Below are positions 25,089 through 32,478 of a DNA stretch of 64,000 nt, piece after piece. The stretch is taken from NCBI RefSeq assembly GCF_001592735.1, contig NZ_LUKE01000001.1, forward strand, positions 744,001 through 808,000, in the 5' to 3' direction. The notes below the pieces were generated by a model. The model saw only the letters and a program-made list of their open reading frames with translations, was not told where the DNA came from and did not search any database. A program made the position numbers and the translations under genes. The number at the start of each line of letters is the position of its first letter. Position 1 is the stretch's first letter. The DNA comes from Bdellovibrio bacteriovorus (lineage in GTDB: Bacteria; Bdellovibrionota; Bdellovibrionia; Bdellovibrionales; Bdellovibrionaceae).

Positions 25089-27407
25089 ATGTTGCGACCC
25101 AGATTAAAGACCATTTTGAAATCTTTTACAATCCTTGTGACGCTTGTGATCATCTTTGGGCTTGGCATTGCGGCCTATGCTTACTATGCGCTCGGCAAAG
25201 AACTGAACGAAAAATTAGAATCAAAAAAGTTCATCGTGCCGACAGAGTATTACGCCGCTCCGCCCACTTTTTTCACTCACAGTTTGATCAAAGTTGCAGA
25301 CGTCGAAAAGCAATTGCTGCGTCAAAACTATCGCCGTCGTGACTATGACCAACGTCTCTTACCTGGGGACTATTTCATTGCTGATCGCGAACAGTGCGCA
25401 GCCCGTCTTCAAGTGGGCTTGCGGGAAAATCAAGAATCTTGCATCGGCTGGGTGACCCTAGAAACGCAGACTCGAGACGTGGACAGCTCCATTCAAGTTT
25501 TAGTGGTACAAAACGACGGACTGATCTCACAAATCTTTAAAGGCGCCCCGTTCGTGGAAGTCCCCGAAGCCAACAGTGAAGCACCGCTGCTTGCTCAATA
25601 TATTGGCATCGAACCTTTGATGCAAAAGACAGTGACCTTGGGTGAGGTTCCACCGACATGTTCTAACGCGATCATGTCGATTGAAGATGCCCAATTTTTG
25701 GAACATAGCGGAGTCAGCCTCAAAGGTATTTTTCGCGCCGTTTTAAAGAACATTTCTGCAGGCAGGAAAGCCCAAGGGGGCAGCACGATCACTCAACAAC
25801 TGGTAAAAAACTACTTCCTGACCTCTGAAAGAACCTTGAAACGTAAAGCTCAAGAATTCGTCATGTCGATTCTTTTAGAATCACGATTTTCTAAGGACCA
25901 AATTCTTGAAACGTATTTGAACGTCATTTACATGGGACAAAACGGCGCCTTTCAGGTGCGCGGCTATGGCTCGGCCGCCCGCTTCTATTTTAGCAAAGAA
26001 CTTGTGGATCTAAATTTAAGTGAATGCGCCTTACTTGCCGCGATCGTCAACAGCCCTGGCCGATTTAATCCGTTTAAAAATCCTGAAAATGCAGAACGTC
26101 GTCGTCATGCCGTTTTAGAAAAAATGTTGGGCTTGCAATTTATTTCTCAAGAAGATTTTAATGAAGCCGACAAAAATCCGCTGCCAAGCGCAACCCGCAC
26201 GCTGGCATCAGAAACCGCGCCGTACTATCTAGATGCCGTTCGTAAGCAATTAGAAGCGCAAGGCATTAGTGCTGATGGGTTAAAGATTTACACGGCCCTG
26301 GATTTAGAGGCCCAAGAAGTTGCGCAAGAATCTTTACGTAATCACTTGGACAACTTAGAAAAAAACAATAAATACATCAAAGGCCTTAAAGAAAAAAAGA
26401 ACAGTCTTGAAGGAAGCATTTTAGTTGGCAATAATACCACCGGCCTTGTCAGTGTCGTGGTGGGTGGTCGCAATTATCGTATGACTCAGTTTAATCGTGC
26501 GATTGACGGGCATCGACAAATTGGTTCGGTGATGAAACCTTTCGTTTACCTGACAGCCTTATTGAATAACACCCCAGAGGGTCAGCCCTATACGCCCATC
26601 ACCTTATTGAACGATGAAAAATTCACTTACAAATACGAAGGGCAAGCTTGGTCGCCGGACAATTACGGCAAAGCTTATTTCGGCTCCGTCCCCATGTTTT
26701 ACGCATTAAAAAATTCTTTAAATGCGGCCACTGCCTCGTTAGGACTGCAAGTCGGATTGGGTAATATCATCGATATCACTCATGAAGCTGGAGTGACTTC
26801 TCAGTTGCGATCCTTCCCCGCCATGACCTTGGGTGCTTTCGAAATGTATCCACGTGAAGTTCTGCAAAGTTATATGACCTTAGCGAACATGGGAAAAAGA
26901 CAAAATCTATCTTTCATCCGTCGCGCCGTAGATTCTGACGGAAAAGAAATCTTTGTCCATCAACCGGCACCGACCCAAGCCATTGATGCCGCGGCCACCG
27001 CAAGCTTGGTCAGCATGATGAAACAAACTGTCCTTTCCGGAACGGCCCGTTCAATCACACTGAATGGATTTTTCAATCCGGCAGCGGGAAAAACCGGAAC
27101 GACCAGTGACAATCGCGATGCTTGGTTTGCGGGCTTCACACCTTATCTAACAACGGTTGTCTGGGTGGGTTATGACAACAACACCCCACACAAGTTAACC
27201 GGATCAAACGGGGCTGTTCCGGTTTGGACTCAGTTTATGAAAAAAATGGGAACGCGCTTTCCCGCCGAAGATTTCCCATGGCCAGAAAACACCAAGAAGG
27301 TCGTTTTGGATCAAGACACCTTACAGTCTTTAAATGCTTTTAAAGAAGGTGATCCGACTTCGGTCGAACTGATTTTTGATGCTGCGAAAGTACCAAGCGG
27401 GTTTTAG
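25089..27407 (+). CDS. mrcB: Class A penicillin-binding protein (PBP1b-like)
   Basis: This bifunctional enzyme polymerises glycan strands and cross-links peptides in the periplasm. The 772-residue protein has a transmembrane anchor (about 12-33), a UB2H-like region (about 70-150), a GT51 transglycosylase domain (IEDAQFLEHSGVSLKGIFRA near 197, then GGSTITQQLVKNYFL and ILETYLNVIYMG) and a transpeptidase domain with SVMK at 480-483, SLN at 543-545 and KTGT at 668-671. All catalytic residues are visible. The UB2H-type layout favours PBP1b over PBP1a. It has its own promoter region, divergent from the chaperonin-like gene, and overlaps the convergent MBL gene by 4 bases. Confidence 0.93.
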   Translation: MLRPRLKTILKSFTILVTLVIIFGLGIAAYAYYALGKELNEKLESKKFIVPTEYYAAPPTFFTHSLIKVADVEKQLLRQNYRRRDYDQRLLPGDYFIADREQCAARLQVGLRENQESCIGWVTLETQTRDVDSSIQVLVVQNDGLISQIFKGAPFVEVPEANSEAPLLAQYIGIEPLMQKTVTLGEVPPTCSNAIMSIEDAQFLEHSGVSLKGIFRAVLKNISAGRKAQGGSTITQQLVKNYFLTSERTLKRKAQEFVMSILLESRFSKDQILETYLNVIYMGQNGAFQVRGYGSAARFYFSKELVDLNLSECALLAAIVNSPGRFNPFKNPENAERRRHAVLEKMLGLQFISQEDFNEADKNPLPSATRTLASETAPYYLDAVRKQLEAQGISADGLKIYTALDLEAQEVAQESLRNHLDNLEKNNKYIKGLKEKKNSLEGSILVGNNTTGLVSVVVGGRNYRMTQFNRAIDGHRQIGSVMKPFVYLTALLNNTPEGQPYTPITLLNDEKFTYKYEGQAWSPDNYGKAYFGSVPMFYALKNSLNAATASLGLQVGLGNIIDITHEAGVTSQLRSFPAMTLGAFEMYPREVLQSYMTLANMGKRQNLSFIRRAVDSDGKEIFVHQPAPTQAIDAAATASLVSMMKQTVLSGTARSITLNGFFNPAAGKTGTTSDNRDAWFAGFTPYLTTVVWVGYDNNTPHKLTGSNGAVPVWTQFMKKMGTRFPAEDFPWPENTKKVVLDQDTLQSLNAFKEGDPTSVELIFDAAKVPSGF

Positions 27408-28384
27408 AGATAAATCTCTAATCCCTCGTGGGCGAAATCCCATTTAACAGAACTTAGCTTTTGATCTTTTTGCGAAGCAAACTTTTCACGCGATTCGTAA
27501 TACTCACGCGTTTGACGTTTTAATTCTAAAACTTGTTCAACCCTTGCACCTGGATCATGATGGGCAAAAAGCACAGTTTTAATATTTTCTCTTAAGGCAA
27601 TATCAAGCCCGACTTGCGCGGCACTGTGACCCCAATTAGCTTTTTCGGCGAGCTCTGGCAACGTGTACTGCGCATCGAAATACATCAAGTCAATATTCTG
27701 ATACAACGGCAAATCTTCAGCCAGCTCTTCGCGAGTCACGCGCGTGCATTCCGTATCCACGCAATGAGCATAGGCCTTACCACCGTTTTCAACTTTCAAT
27801 CCCCAACAAGGATCTGGATGATCTAATTGATAGGGAGTGATGGTCATGTCTTCAAGCTGGTATGGTTTGCGCGGTTCCAAGACATGAAAAAAAACTTTGG
27901 ATTTAAGTTGTTCAAAGGGAACAGGAAAATAGGGCTTGGCAAAAACCCCACGAATCAGTTTTTCGAGCTCCGGCTGCACCCCATAATAATGAACTTCACA
28001 ACCTGGAATAAAATGCGGCGTGAAAAATGGCAAACCGATCACATGATCCCAATGGAAGTGAGTCATAAAAATATGGAAAGGACCTTTAGATCGACCCGTG
28101 GTTCCCTTCATGATGGCTTCGCTTAAGTTGCGAATGCCACTGCCACCATCGATGATCAGTTGAGCTTGAGGGCTTTGGATTTCCACGCACGTTGTCGCCA
28201 CACCATAGCCCCCGACAAGCGGTGTTTCCATGCTTTGCAGGTACTTCGCAATCTGTGATGGTTCACGATAACCGGAACTAAAGAAATTCCTTAGAATCCC
28301 TTCGATATGATATGACCATTCCTGCGGTGGTGGTGCCGAGGGCAAAGACCCGCGAACTCCCCAAAATTTTACGACTAGCGACAT
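27404..28384 (-). CDS. MBL-fold metal-dependent hydrolase
   Basis: This 326-residue cytoplasmic protein has a metallo-beta-lactamase fold. The signature THFHWDHVIGLPFF is the HxHxDH metal motif, preceded by the usual IIDGGSGIRNL. Later ligands are the His of LDHPDPCW and FAHHDP near the C-terminus. The opening VKFWGVRGSLPS is typical of a clade linked to phosphodiesterase-like activity. The substrate is not predictable; RNase Z-like nucleases, cyclic-nucleotide phosphodiesterases and lactonases share the fold. The C-terminal helix is long and charged. Confidence 0.8.
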   Translation of the reverse strand: MSLVVKFWGVRGSLPSAPPPQEWSYHIEGILRNFFSSGYREPSQIAKYLQSMETPLVGGYGVATTCVEIQSPQAQLIIDGGSGIRNLSEAIMKGTTGRSKGPFHIFMTHFHWDHVIGLPFFTPHFIPGCEVHYYGVQPELEKLIRGVFAKPYFPVPFEQLKSKVFFHVLEPRKPYQLEDMTITPYQLDHPDPCWGLKVENGGKAYAHCVDTECTRVTREELAEDLPLYQNIDLMYFDAQYTLPELAEKANWGHSAAQVGLDIALRENIKTVLFAHHDPGARVEQVLELKRQTREYYESREKFASQKDQKLSSVKWDFAHEGLEIYL

Positions 28385-28438
28385 ATTTCAACTAGAATAC
28401 TTGTGTTTAGAGACACGAATCAATTCATATTGTTCGGT

Positions 28439-28672
28439 CTAGCCTTTGTTGTAATCAACAACAAGATCCTCAAGCGCCCCCATAGACGATGGTACAGTCT
28501 GGCACGTCAGACGATGCTTCCCATTTACCAAAGCTCGACAACTTTCACAGTGACCTTCCATGCAAGAATACGGCGGAGCCATGCCCGCCATTAGCGCCAG
28601 GTCCAGTAAAGTCCGGCCCTCTTCCGATTCGATCTCTTTATTTTCGTTCCCCACGATGATTTTAATTTTCAC
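28439..28672 (-). CDS. 2Fe-2S ferredoxin, plant type
   Basis: This small electron carrier has 77 residues. The cluster motif CMEGHCESC (Cys-x4-Cys-x2-Cys) is followed by the fourth ligand in RLTCQ, the standard plant-type arrangement; EGRTLLDLALMAGM is the usual helix before it. I chose the GTG at 28672 with AGGA six bases upstream; a longer frame to 28723 would only read through the end of the kinase gene in another frame. It sits 8 bases after the CHASE2 hybrid kinase, so it is likely co-transcribed, although a functional link is not obvious. Confidence 0.85.
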   Translation of the reverse strand: MKIKIIVGNENKEIESEEGRTLLDLALMAGMAPPYSCMEGHCESCRALVNGKHRLTCQTVPSSMGALEDLVVDYNKG

Positions 28673-28680
28673 AATTTGTC

Positions 28681-30852
28681 CTAGGGTTTTGCCAGATTTT
28701 CGATCGAATTTATTAAACGCCATTTTTCGACAAGCTGAACTCCGTAAGAATCGGCAATCTTTTGAATTTCAGTATGATCTATAATTGTGGAAAATAAAAG
28801 GACTCGCCCAAGGCCACTGCCGTTTATAAGTTCCAAAAAGTCAAATGCAGTGTTTTCACCATCTTCAAAAGAGATATCCACCAGTACCAGCGGCTCAGAT
28901 CCTGTCCACTTCCGCAGCATCTCTCTGCCCTCGTTCAAATTAGAGATAGATAATGCTTGCACGTCCGGGACGGATGCCAATAATGCCCCAACATCACTAT
29001 TTCGCTCTAACACCCAAACATTGTCAGCTAGTTCAACCACAAAGGGCCTTAGCTCTTTCGGCATCGATATGATGAAGGCCGTTTTTTCCTCCGTATCCAA
29101 AGCCACCGAGCCTCCATAGCTTTCAACTTCTTTTCGAACTTGATAAAGACCCAAACCGGTACCGGCCTCTTTCCCAAAGGTCGCTCTCTCCTGAAACAAT
29201 TTCTTCCTAACTTCGTCAGGGATTTGAGGTCCATTATTGGCGATGATCACCTGAACTGATTCATCAAAGGATCTAATACGAATACTGACTTCAGTTCCCC
29301 CAGCCTCTATGGCGTTGTTAAGGATGTTTGAAATTGAGCGCTGCAAACTATAAAAAGGAATTTGCACCCCAAAAAAACCGTCATCCGCAATATGAAACAA
29401 AACTTGAGGGTAAATCTGACGATATGATGCAATTAACTCTTTTAAAACCTCTAATACATTTACCACTGGTAAAATTTTTTCTGACTTTTCGTTTCTATAA
29501 GCCTTCAGCGTATCGTCCGCGATATGGCGCACTCGAGCTGCAGACTCCACAATCAATGATCCAACTTCAGGTTCGACACGCCCCTTCAAATACTCGGATG
29601 CGATTTGCAGAGCCATTATCGGACCACGTAAGTCATGGGATACCTTAGCCGCAATTTTCATTAAAACCTCGGCCTCGGCCACCTTTAAGGCGAATTTCAT
29701 CTTTACTTTTTCTCGTTCGGCTTTTTTTTGAAAAGCGATTTTTTCGGCATCGGAACGGCGAAGATAATTGATTAGAATGACAGGAATTCCAACGTATTGA
29801 ATCAACAGCTGGACTACTAAAATTCTAGAAAAATCAAAATTCACATTGGTGAAATAAAAGGTCAGCAGCCCCATGAGAAACTCAATGGGAATAATCAAAA
29901 ATGAAAGTATAATATATTTTTTAGGAGACTGCTGAAGGATCATTAGAAGAGATAAATTGCAAAAGCAAAATATAAATATCCAGAAAATATTCGCTGTCCG
30001 TGAAGGCTCGTGAACGTATTCACGATCCTTCAGATTTGCGTAAACATTTAATAAATAAGAGCCGTAGGAAAAATATTCGTTAGTGGATTTATCTTCTTCG
30101 TAACCAAACCGCGCATAGGGATGCTTAATGGTTCCTGTGTAGTTATCTCGGGTCGTAAGAATCACGATCTTGGATGCAACATCTTCTTTCTTCACTTTTG
30201 AAAGAGGGATTTCAGGGACAGAGGGCGGATAATAAAATCGCAAGTTTACTTGCTTGGTGTCATAGACGGTTAAGATTCCAGATCCCAAGCCTTCATCCGC
30301 GTTGAACATTGGGATTACCGAGTTAAATTTCAAAAGATCGGTATCGTATCTAGGCCCCGTATCCATAGCCAAAACAAAACGGCGGGTCTTGTAATCGTAA
30401 GGGGGGAGGGAGGCATCCACCGTGTGTTTCAGAACTAAGTTTTTAGGACTCTCCTTAAATTTTGATTGCGCAAACGATCCGTCTTCTCCCCACTTCGAGT
30501 AAAGATAAAAATGGGGATAAGACTCAATTATTTCCTCCAACAACCCAACATCACGGATCTCCACAGCCTTGACTGCGAGAAGAAGCAGACTCGGTTCCCA
30601 AGCCGAAATTTTGCGGATATTTGCAATCAAATCCTCGACGGCGAGGGTTTCTTTATTATTTTTCAGCTCTGAAATATCGATGGAAACGATATCACTTCTT
30701 TTGTAGGTCGGAGAGGTCAGATAATTTCGCAGGTCTAAAAAAAGCGCATCTAGATAGCTTAGGCGCACCGCTGAGATAAGAAGGGACACCACAACTGCGG
30801 TAGCCAAAGAAACAATAAGCTTCACTCCCCATGTTCGAACAATACTGATCAT
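28681..30852 (-). CDS. CHASE2-domain hybrid sensor histidine kinase with degenerate receiver
   Basis: The 723-residue protein has a transmembrane helix near residues 10-30, a CHASE2-like extracytoplasmic sensor (about 35-290, with DIVSIDISELKNNKE and VNLRFYYPPSVPEIPLS), two or three transmembrane helices (about 297-365), a HisKA domain with phospho-acceptor His about 406 (VSHDLRGPIMAL), a HATPase domain (NILNNAIEAGG, GTGLGLYQVRKEVE) and a C-terminal receiver-like domain (about 600-723). The receiver keeps an Asp (VLVDISFE) and Lys (LVEKWR) but its acidic pair is replaced by ER. AGGAT precedes the ATG. It diverges from the radical SAM/peptide operon and resembles the CHASE2 kinase inside it. 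Confidence 0.85.
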   Translation of the reverse strand: MISIVRTWGVKLIVSLATAVVVSLLISAVRLSYLDALFLDLRNYLTSPTYKRSDIVSIDISELKNNKETLAVEDLIANIRKISAWEPSLLLLAVKAVEIRDVGLLEEIIESYPHFYLYSKWGEDGSFAQSKFKESPKNLVLKHTVDASLPPYDYKTRRFVLAMDTGPRYDTDLLKFNSVIPMFNADEGLGSGILTVYDTKQVNLRFYYPPSVPEIPLSKVKKEDVASKIVILTTRDNYTGTIKHPYARFGYEEDKSTNEYFSYGSYLLNVYANLKDREYVHEPSRTANIFWIFIFCFCNLSLLMILQQSPKKYIILSFLIIPIEFLMGLLTFYFTNVNFDFSRILVVQLLIQYVGIPVILINYLRRSDAEKIAFQKKAEREKVKMKFALKVAEAEVLMKIAAKVSHDLRGPIMALQIASEYLKGRVEPEVGSLIVESAARVRHIADDTLKAYRNEKSEKILPVVNVLEVLKELIASYRQIYPQVLFHIADDGFFGVQIPFYSLQRSISNILNNAIEAGGTEVSIRIRSFDESVQVIIANNGPQIPDEVRKKLFQERATFGKEAGTGLGLYQVRKEVESYGGSVALDTEEKTAFIISMPKELRPFVVELADNVWVLERNSDVGALLASVPDVQALSISNLNEGREMLRKWTGSEPLVLVDISFEDGENTAFDFLELINGSGLGRVLLFSTIIDHTEIQKIADSYGVQLVEKWRLINSIENLAKP

Positions 30853-31044
30853 GCCATCCTATCGGATTATACCCAATATCATTAAGATCTAGTTTATCCC
30901 TATAACTGTCTTCAAGCCTGACGCTCCGTGAAATAGTTTCCTTTTGCACCTAGGCTTCCCAGAGTTAGGCGCGAAAAGCACCAGCTCCCATCATGCATCT
31001 TATTGATTTTACTAGATTATTTTTAAGAATAATTCATCCCACAT
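30853..31044. promoter_or_regulatory. Divergent intergenic region upstream of the RiPP-like operon
   Basis: The region separates the hybrid kinase from the maturase operon. ATTATT (31016-31021) and AATAAT (31028-31033) form a perfect 6-base inverted repeat just upstream of the sigma-54 promoter and could be an activator or IHF-type site. I see no clear sigma-70 promoter for the hybrid kinase. Confidence 0.3.
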
Positions 31045-31060
31045 TGGAACACTAGTTGCA
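31045..31060 (+). promoter_or_regulatory. Sigma-54 (RpoN) promoter of the maturase-peptide-kinase-regulator operon
   Basis: TGGAACACTAGTTGCA matches the -24/-12 consensus TGGCAC-N5-TTGCW at all positions but one, with correct GG-GC spacing. The expected start is near 31071. The operon encodes an NtrC-type sigma-54 activator, making autoregulation likely. Confidence 0.6.
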
Positions 31061-31076
31061 TAAAACCCAAGTTGCT

Positions 31077-32354
31077 ATGGAACAACGACGTTTTAAAGAC
31101 ATTGTAGCATTCAAAGAAGGACAAAATGCTCCCATGGCTTTCCACGCCCGAAATTTGGAAGTAGCCGAGATCTCTGAAGAGCTTTGGAACCAGCTTGAAA
31201 ATGGCAGCGATGCTTCCTTGCAGGCCCAAATTGAAGCTTGGGAACTTGAAAACAGTCCAGAAGTTTTGCGCGGAAAAAGCACGCGCAACATTCGCCAGCT
31301 TATCTTGAACGTCACCCAAATTTGCAATCTGAAATGTACTTATTGTGCCGCCGGTGGCGATGGCTCTTATGGCTCACCACAAACCAGAATCAATGTTGAA
31401 AAAACTTTGCCACAAATTAAATTTTTCCTAGAAAGAATTGCGGAAGGCGAAACCTTCAAAATTCAATTCTTAGGTGGCGAGCCGTTGCTTTATCCAGATG
31501 GCATTCAAGAAATCGGCAACTACGTTCGTATGATCGCGGCGGAAAGAAATATCACGGCTCAATTCGGTATTGTGACAAACGGAACACTGATCACGGATCG
31601 AGCTTTGGAAGTTTTAACTAGTTTGAACATGGGCGTGACCGTCAGTATCGACGGGCCCGCCGAAATCAACGATCGCATGCGTCCCGCTAAAAACGGACAA
31701 GGCAGCACCGCAATGACTTTAGCCGGTCTTAAAAAATTAGCGGCGGTAAAATCGTCTTTACGCCACTTAGGCGTTCACGGTGTCTTTAACACCGAAAATA
31801 CAGACTTGGTGGCGGCTTTTGAGTTTTATAGATCTTTAAATGTCGACAGTTATGAATTCACCTTCGCGGTGGATGAAAACGATGATGACAGCAATCGCTT
31901 ATTTGTTGAACAAATGAACTTGGTCGCGAAAAAAGCATATGCCGAAGACGGCGAACAAGGACTTAGAAAAATCAGTCTGTTTGAAAAGTATTTCGATGCT
32001 TTAGATAAGCAACAACAGACAGAAAATCACTGTGGCGCGGGAAAATCGTTTTTGATGATCGACGCACGCAACGGTGTATTCACATGTCCTTGGGATGTGA
32101 ATGATAAATCAGAAAAAGTGGGCCAAGGCACCATCATTAATGATTCACAGCTTGAGGAGTATGCGGCACCACTTATTGAAAAGAACAATTGCGGCAACTG
32201 CTGGGCACGTTTTATGTGCGGTGGCGGCTGCATGTTCATTCATAAGCAAGCAACTGGGAATAAACATAAAAAAGACGGCCAATTCTGCTATAGAACCCGC
32301 AGTTTGGTCGCAACGGCATTAAAATATTATAAACATAGCAGGATCGCTAGTTAG
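31077..32354 (+). CDS. Radical SAM/SPASM peptide maturase
   Basis: This enzyme probably modifies the adjacent small peptide by SAM radical chemistry. The 425-residue protein has a 70-residue N-terminal region (KDIVAFKEGQ, EISEELWNQLENG) that may act as a leader-binding element, the radical SAM motif CNLKCTYC at 83-90, and LGGEPLL as the SAM contact. A full SPASM domain follows: Cys319-x13-Gly-x3-Cys337, then C372-x2-C375-x5-C381-x3-C385, then Cys404, enough for two auxiliary Fe-S clusters. This layout is known from RiPP maturases that make thioether, C-C or quinone-type modifications. Start is uncertain: ATG 31077 lies about 6 bases from the predicted transcript start, and ATG 31134 is possible. 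Nine bases separate it from the peptide gene. Confidence 0.88.
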   Translation: MEQRRFKDIVAFKEGQNAPMAFHARNLEVAEISEELWNQLENGSDASLQAQIEAWELENSPEVLRGKSTRNIRQLILNVTQICNLKCTYCAAGGDGSYGSPQTRINVEKTLPQIKFFLERIAEGETFKIQFLGGEPLLYPDGIQEIGNYVRMIAAERNITAQFGIVTNGTLITDRALEVLTSLNMGVTVSIDGPAEINDRMRPAKNGQGSTAMTLAGLKKLAAVKSSLRHLGVHGVFNTENTDLVAAFEFYRSLNVDSYEFTFAVDENDDDSNRLFVEQMNLVAKKAYAEDGEQGLRKISLFEKYFDALDKQQQTENHCGAGKSFLMIDARNGVFTCPWDVNDKSEKVGQGTIINDSQLEEYAAPLIEKNNCGNCWARFMCGGGCMFIHKQATGNKHKKDGQFCYRTRSLVATALKYYKHSRIAS

Positions 32355-32363
32355 GAAAAGTAT

Positions 32364-32474
32364 ATGGAAGGAAAAAAACGTATGAATAAAAATCATATCA
32401 AAAAAGTGAAACCAAAGAAGGACGTCCCACAAAAAGATCCTGGAGCGGACCAAGGCTGCGTACCAGTAAGATAG
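32364..32474 (+). CDS. Candidate RiPP precursor peptide, 36 residues
   Basis: This short frame lies between the maturase stop and the kinase start with gaps of 9 and 4 bases. It begins at an ATG with AGGA eight bases upstream; a second in-frame ATG at 32382 also has GGAAGGA upstream and would give 30 residues. The product has a very basic N-terminal half (residues 4-24, MNKNHIKKVKPKKD region) and a different C-terminus, DPGADQGCVPVR, with the only cysteine at residue 32. That split resembles a leader and core. Tight operon position beside a SPASM maturase is the main evidence. I recognise no described RiPP precursor family; the modification (for example a Cys thioether) is unknown. Confidence 0.7.
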   Translation: MEGKKRMNKNHIKKVKPKKDVPQKDPGADQGCVPVR

Positions 32475-32478
32475 GTTG

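Noticed and set aside
28673-28723. N-terminal extension of the ferredoxin frame
   Set aside because: These codons read the end of the CHASE2 kinase gene in another frame; the GTG at 28672 has its own binding site.
31056-31076. TTG start of the maturase frame
   Set aside because: It overlaps the -12 box of the sigma-54 promoter and lies upstream of the predicted transcript start.
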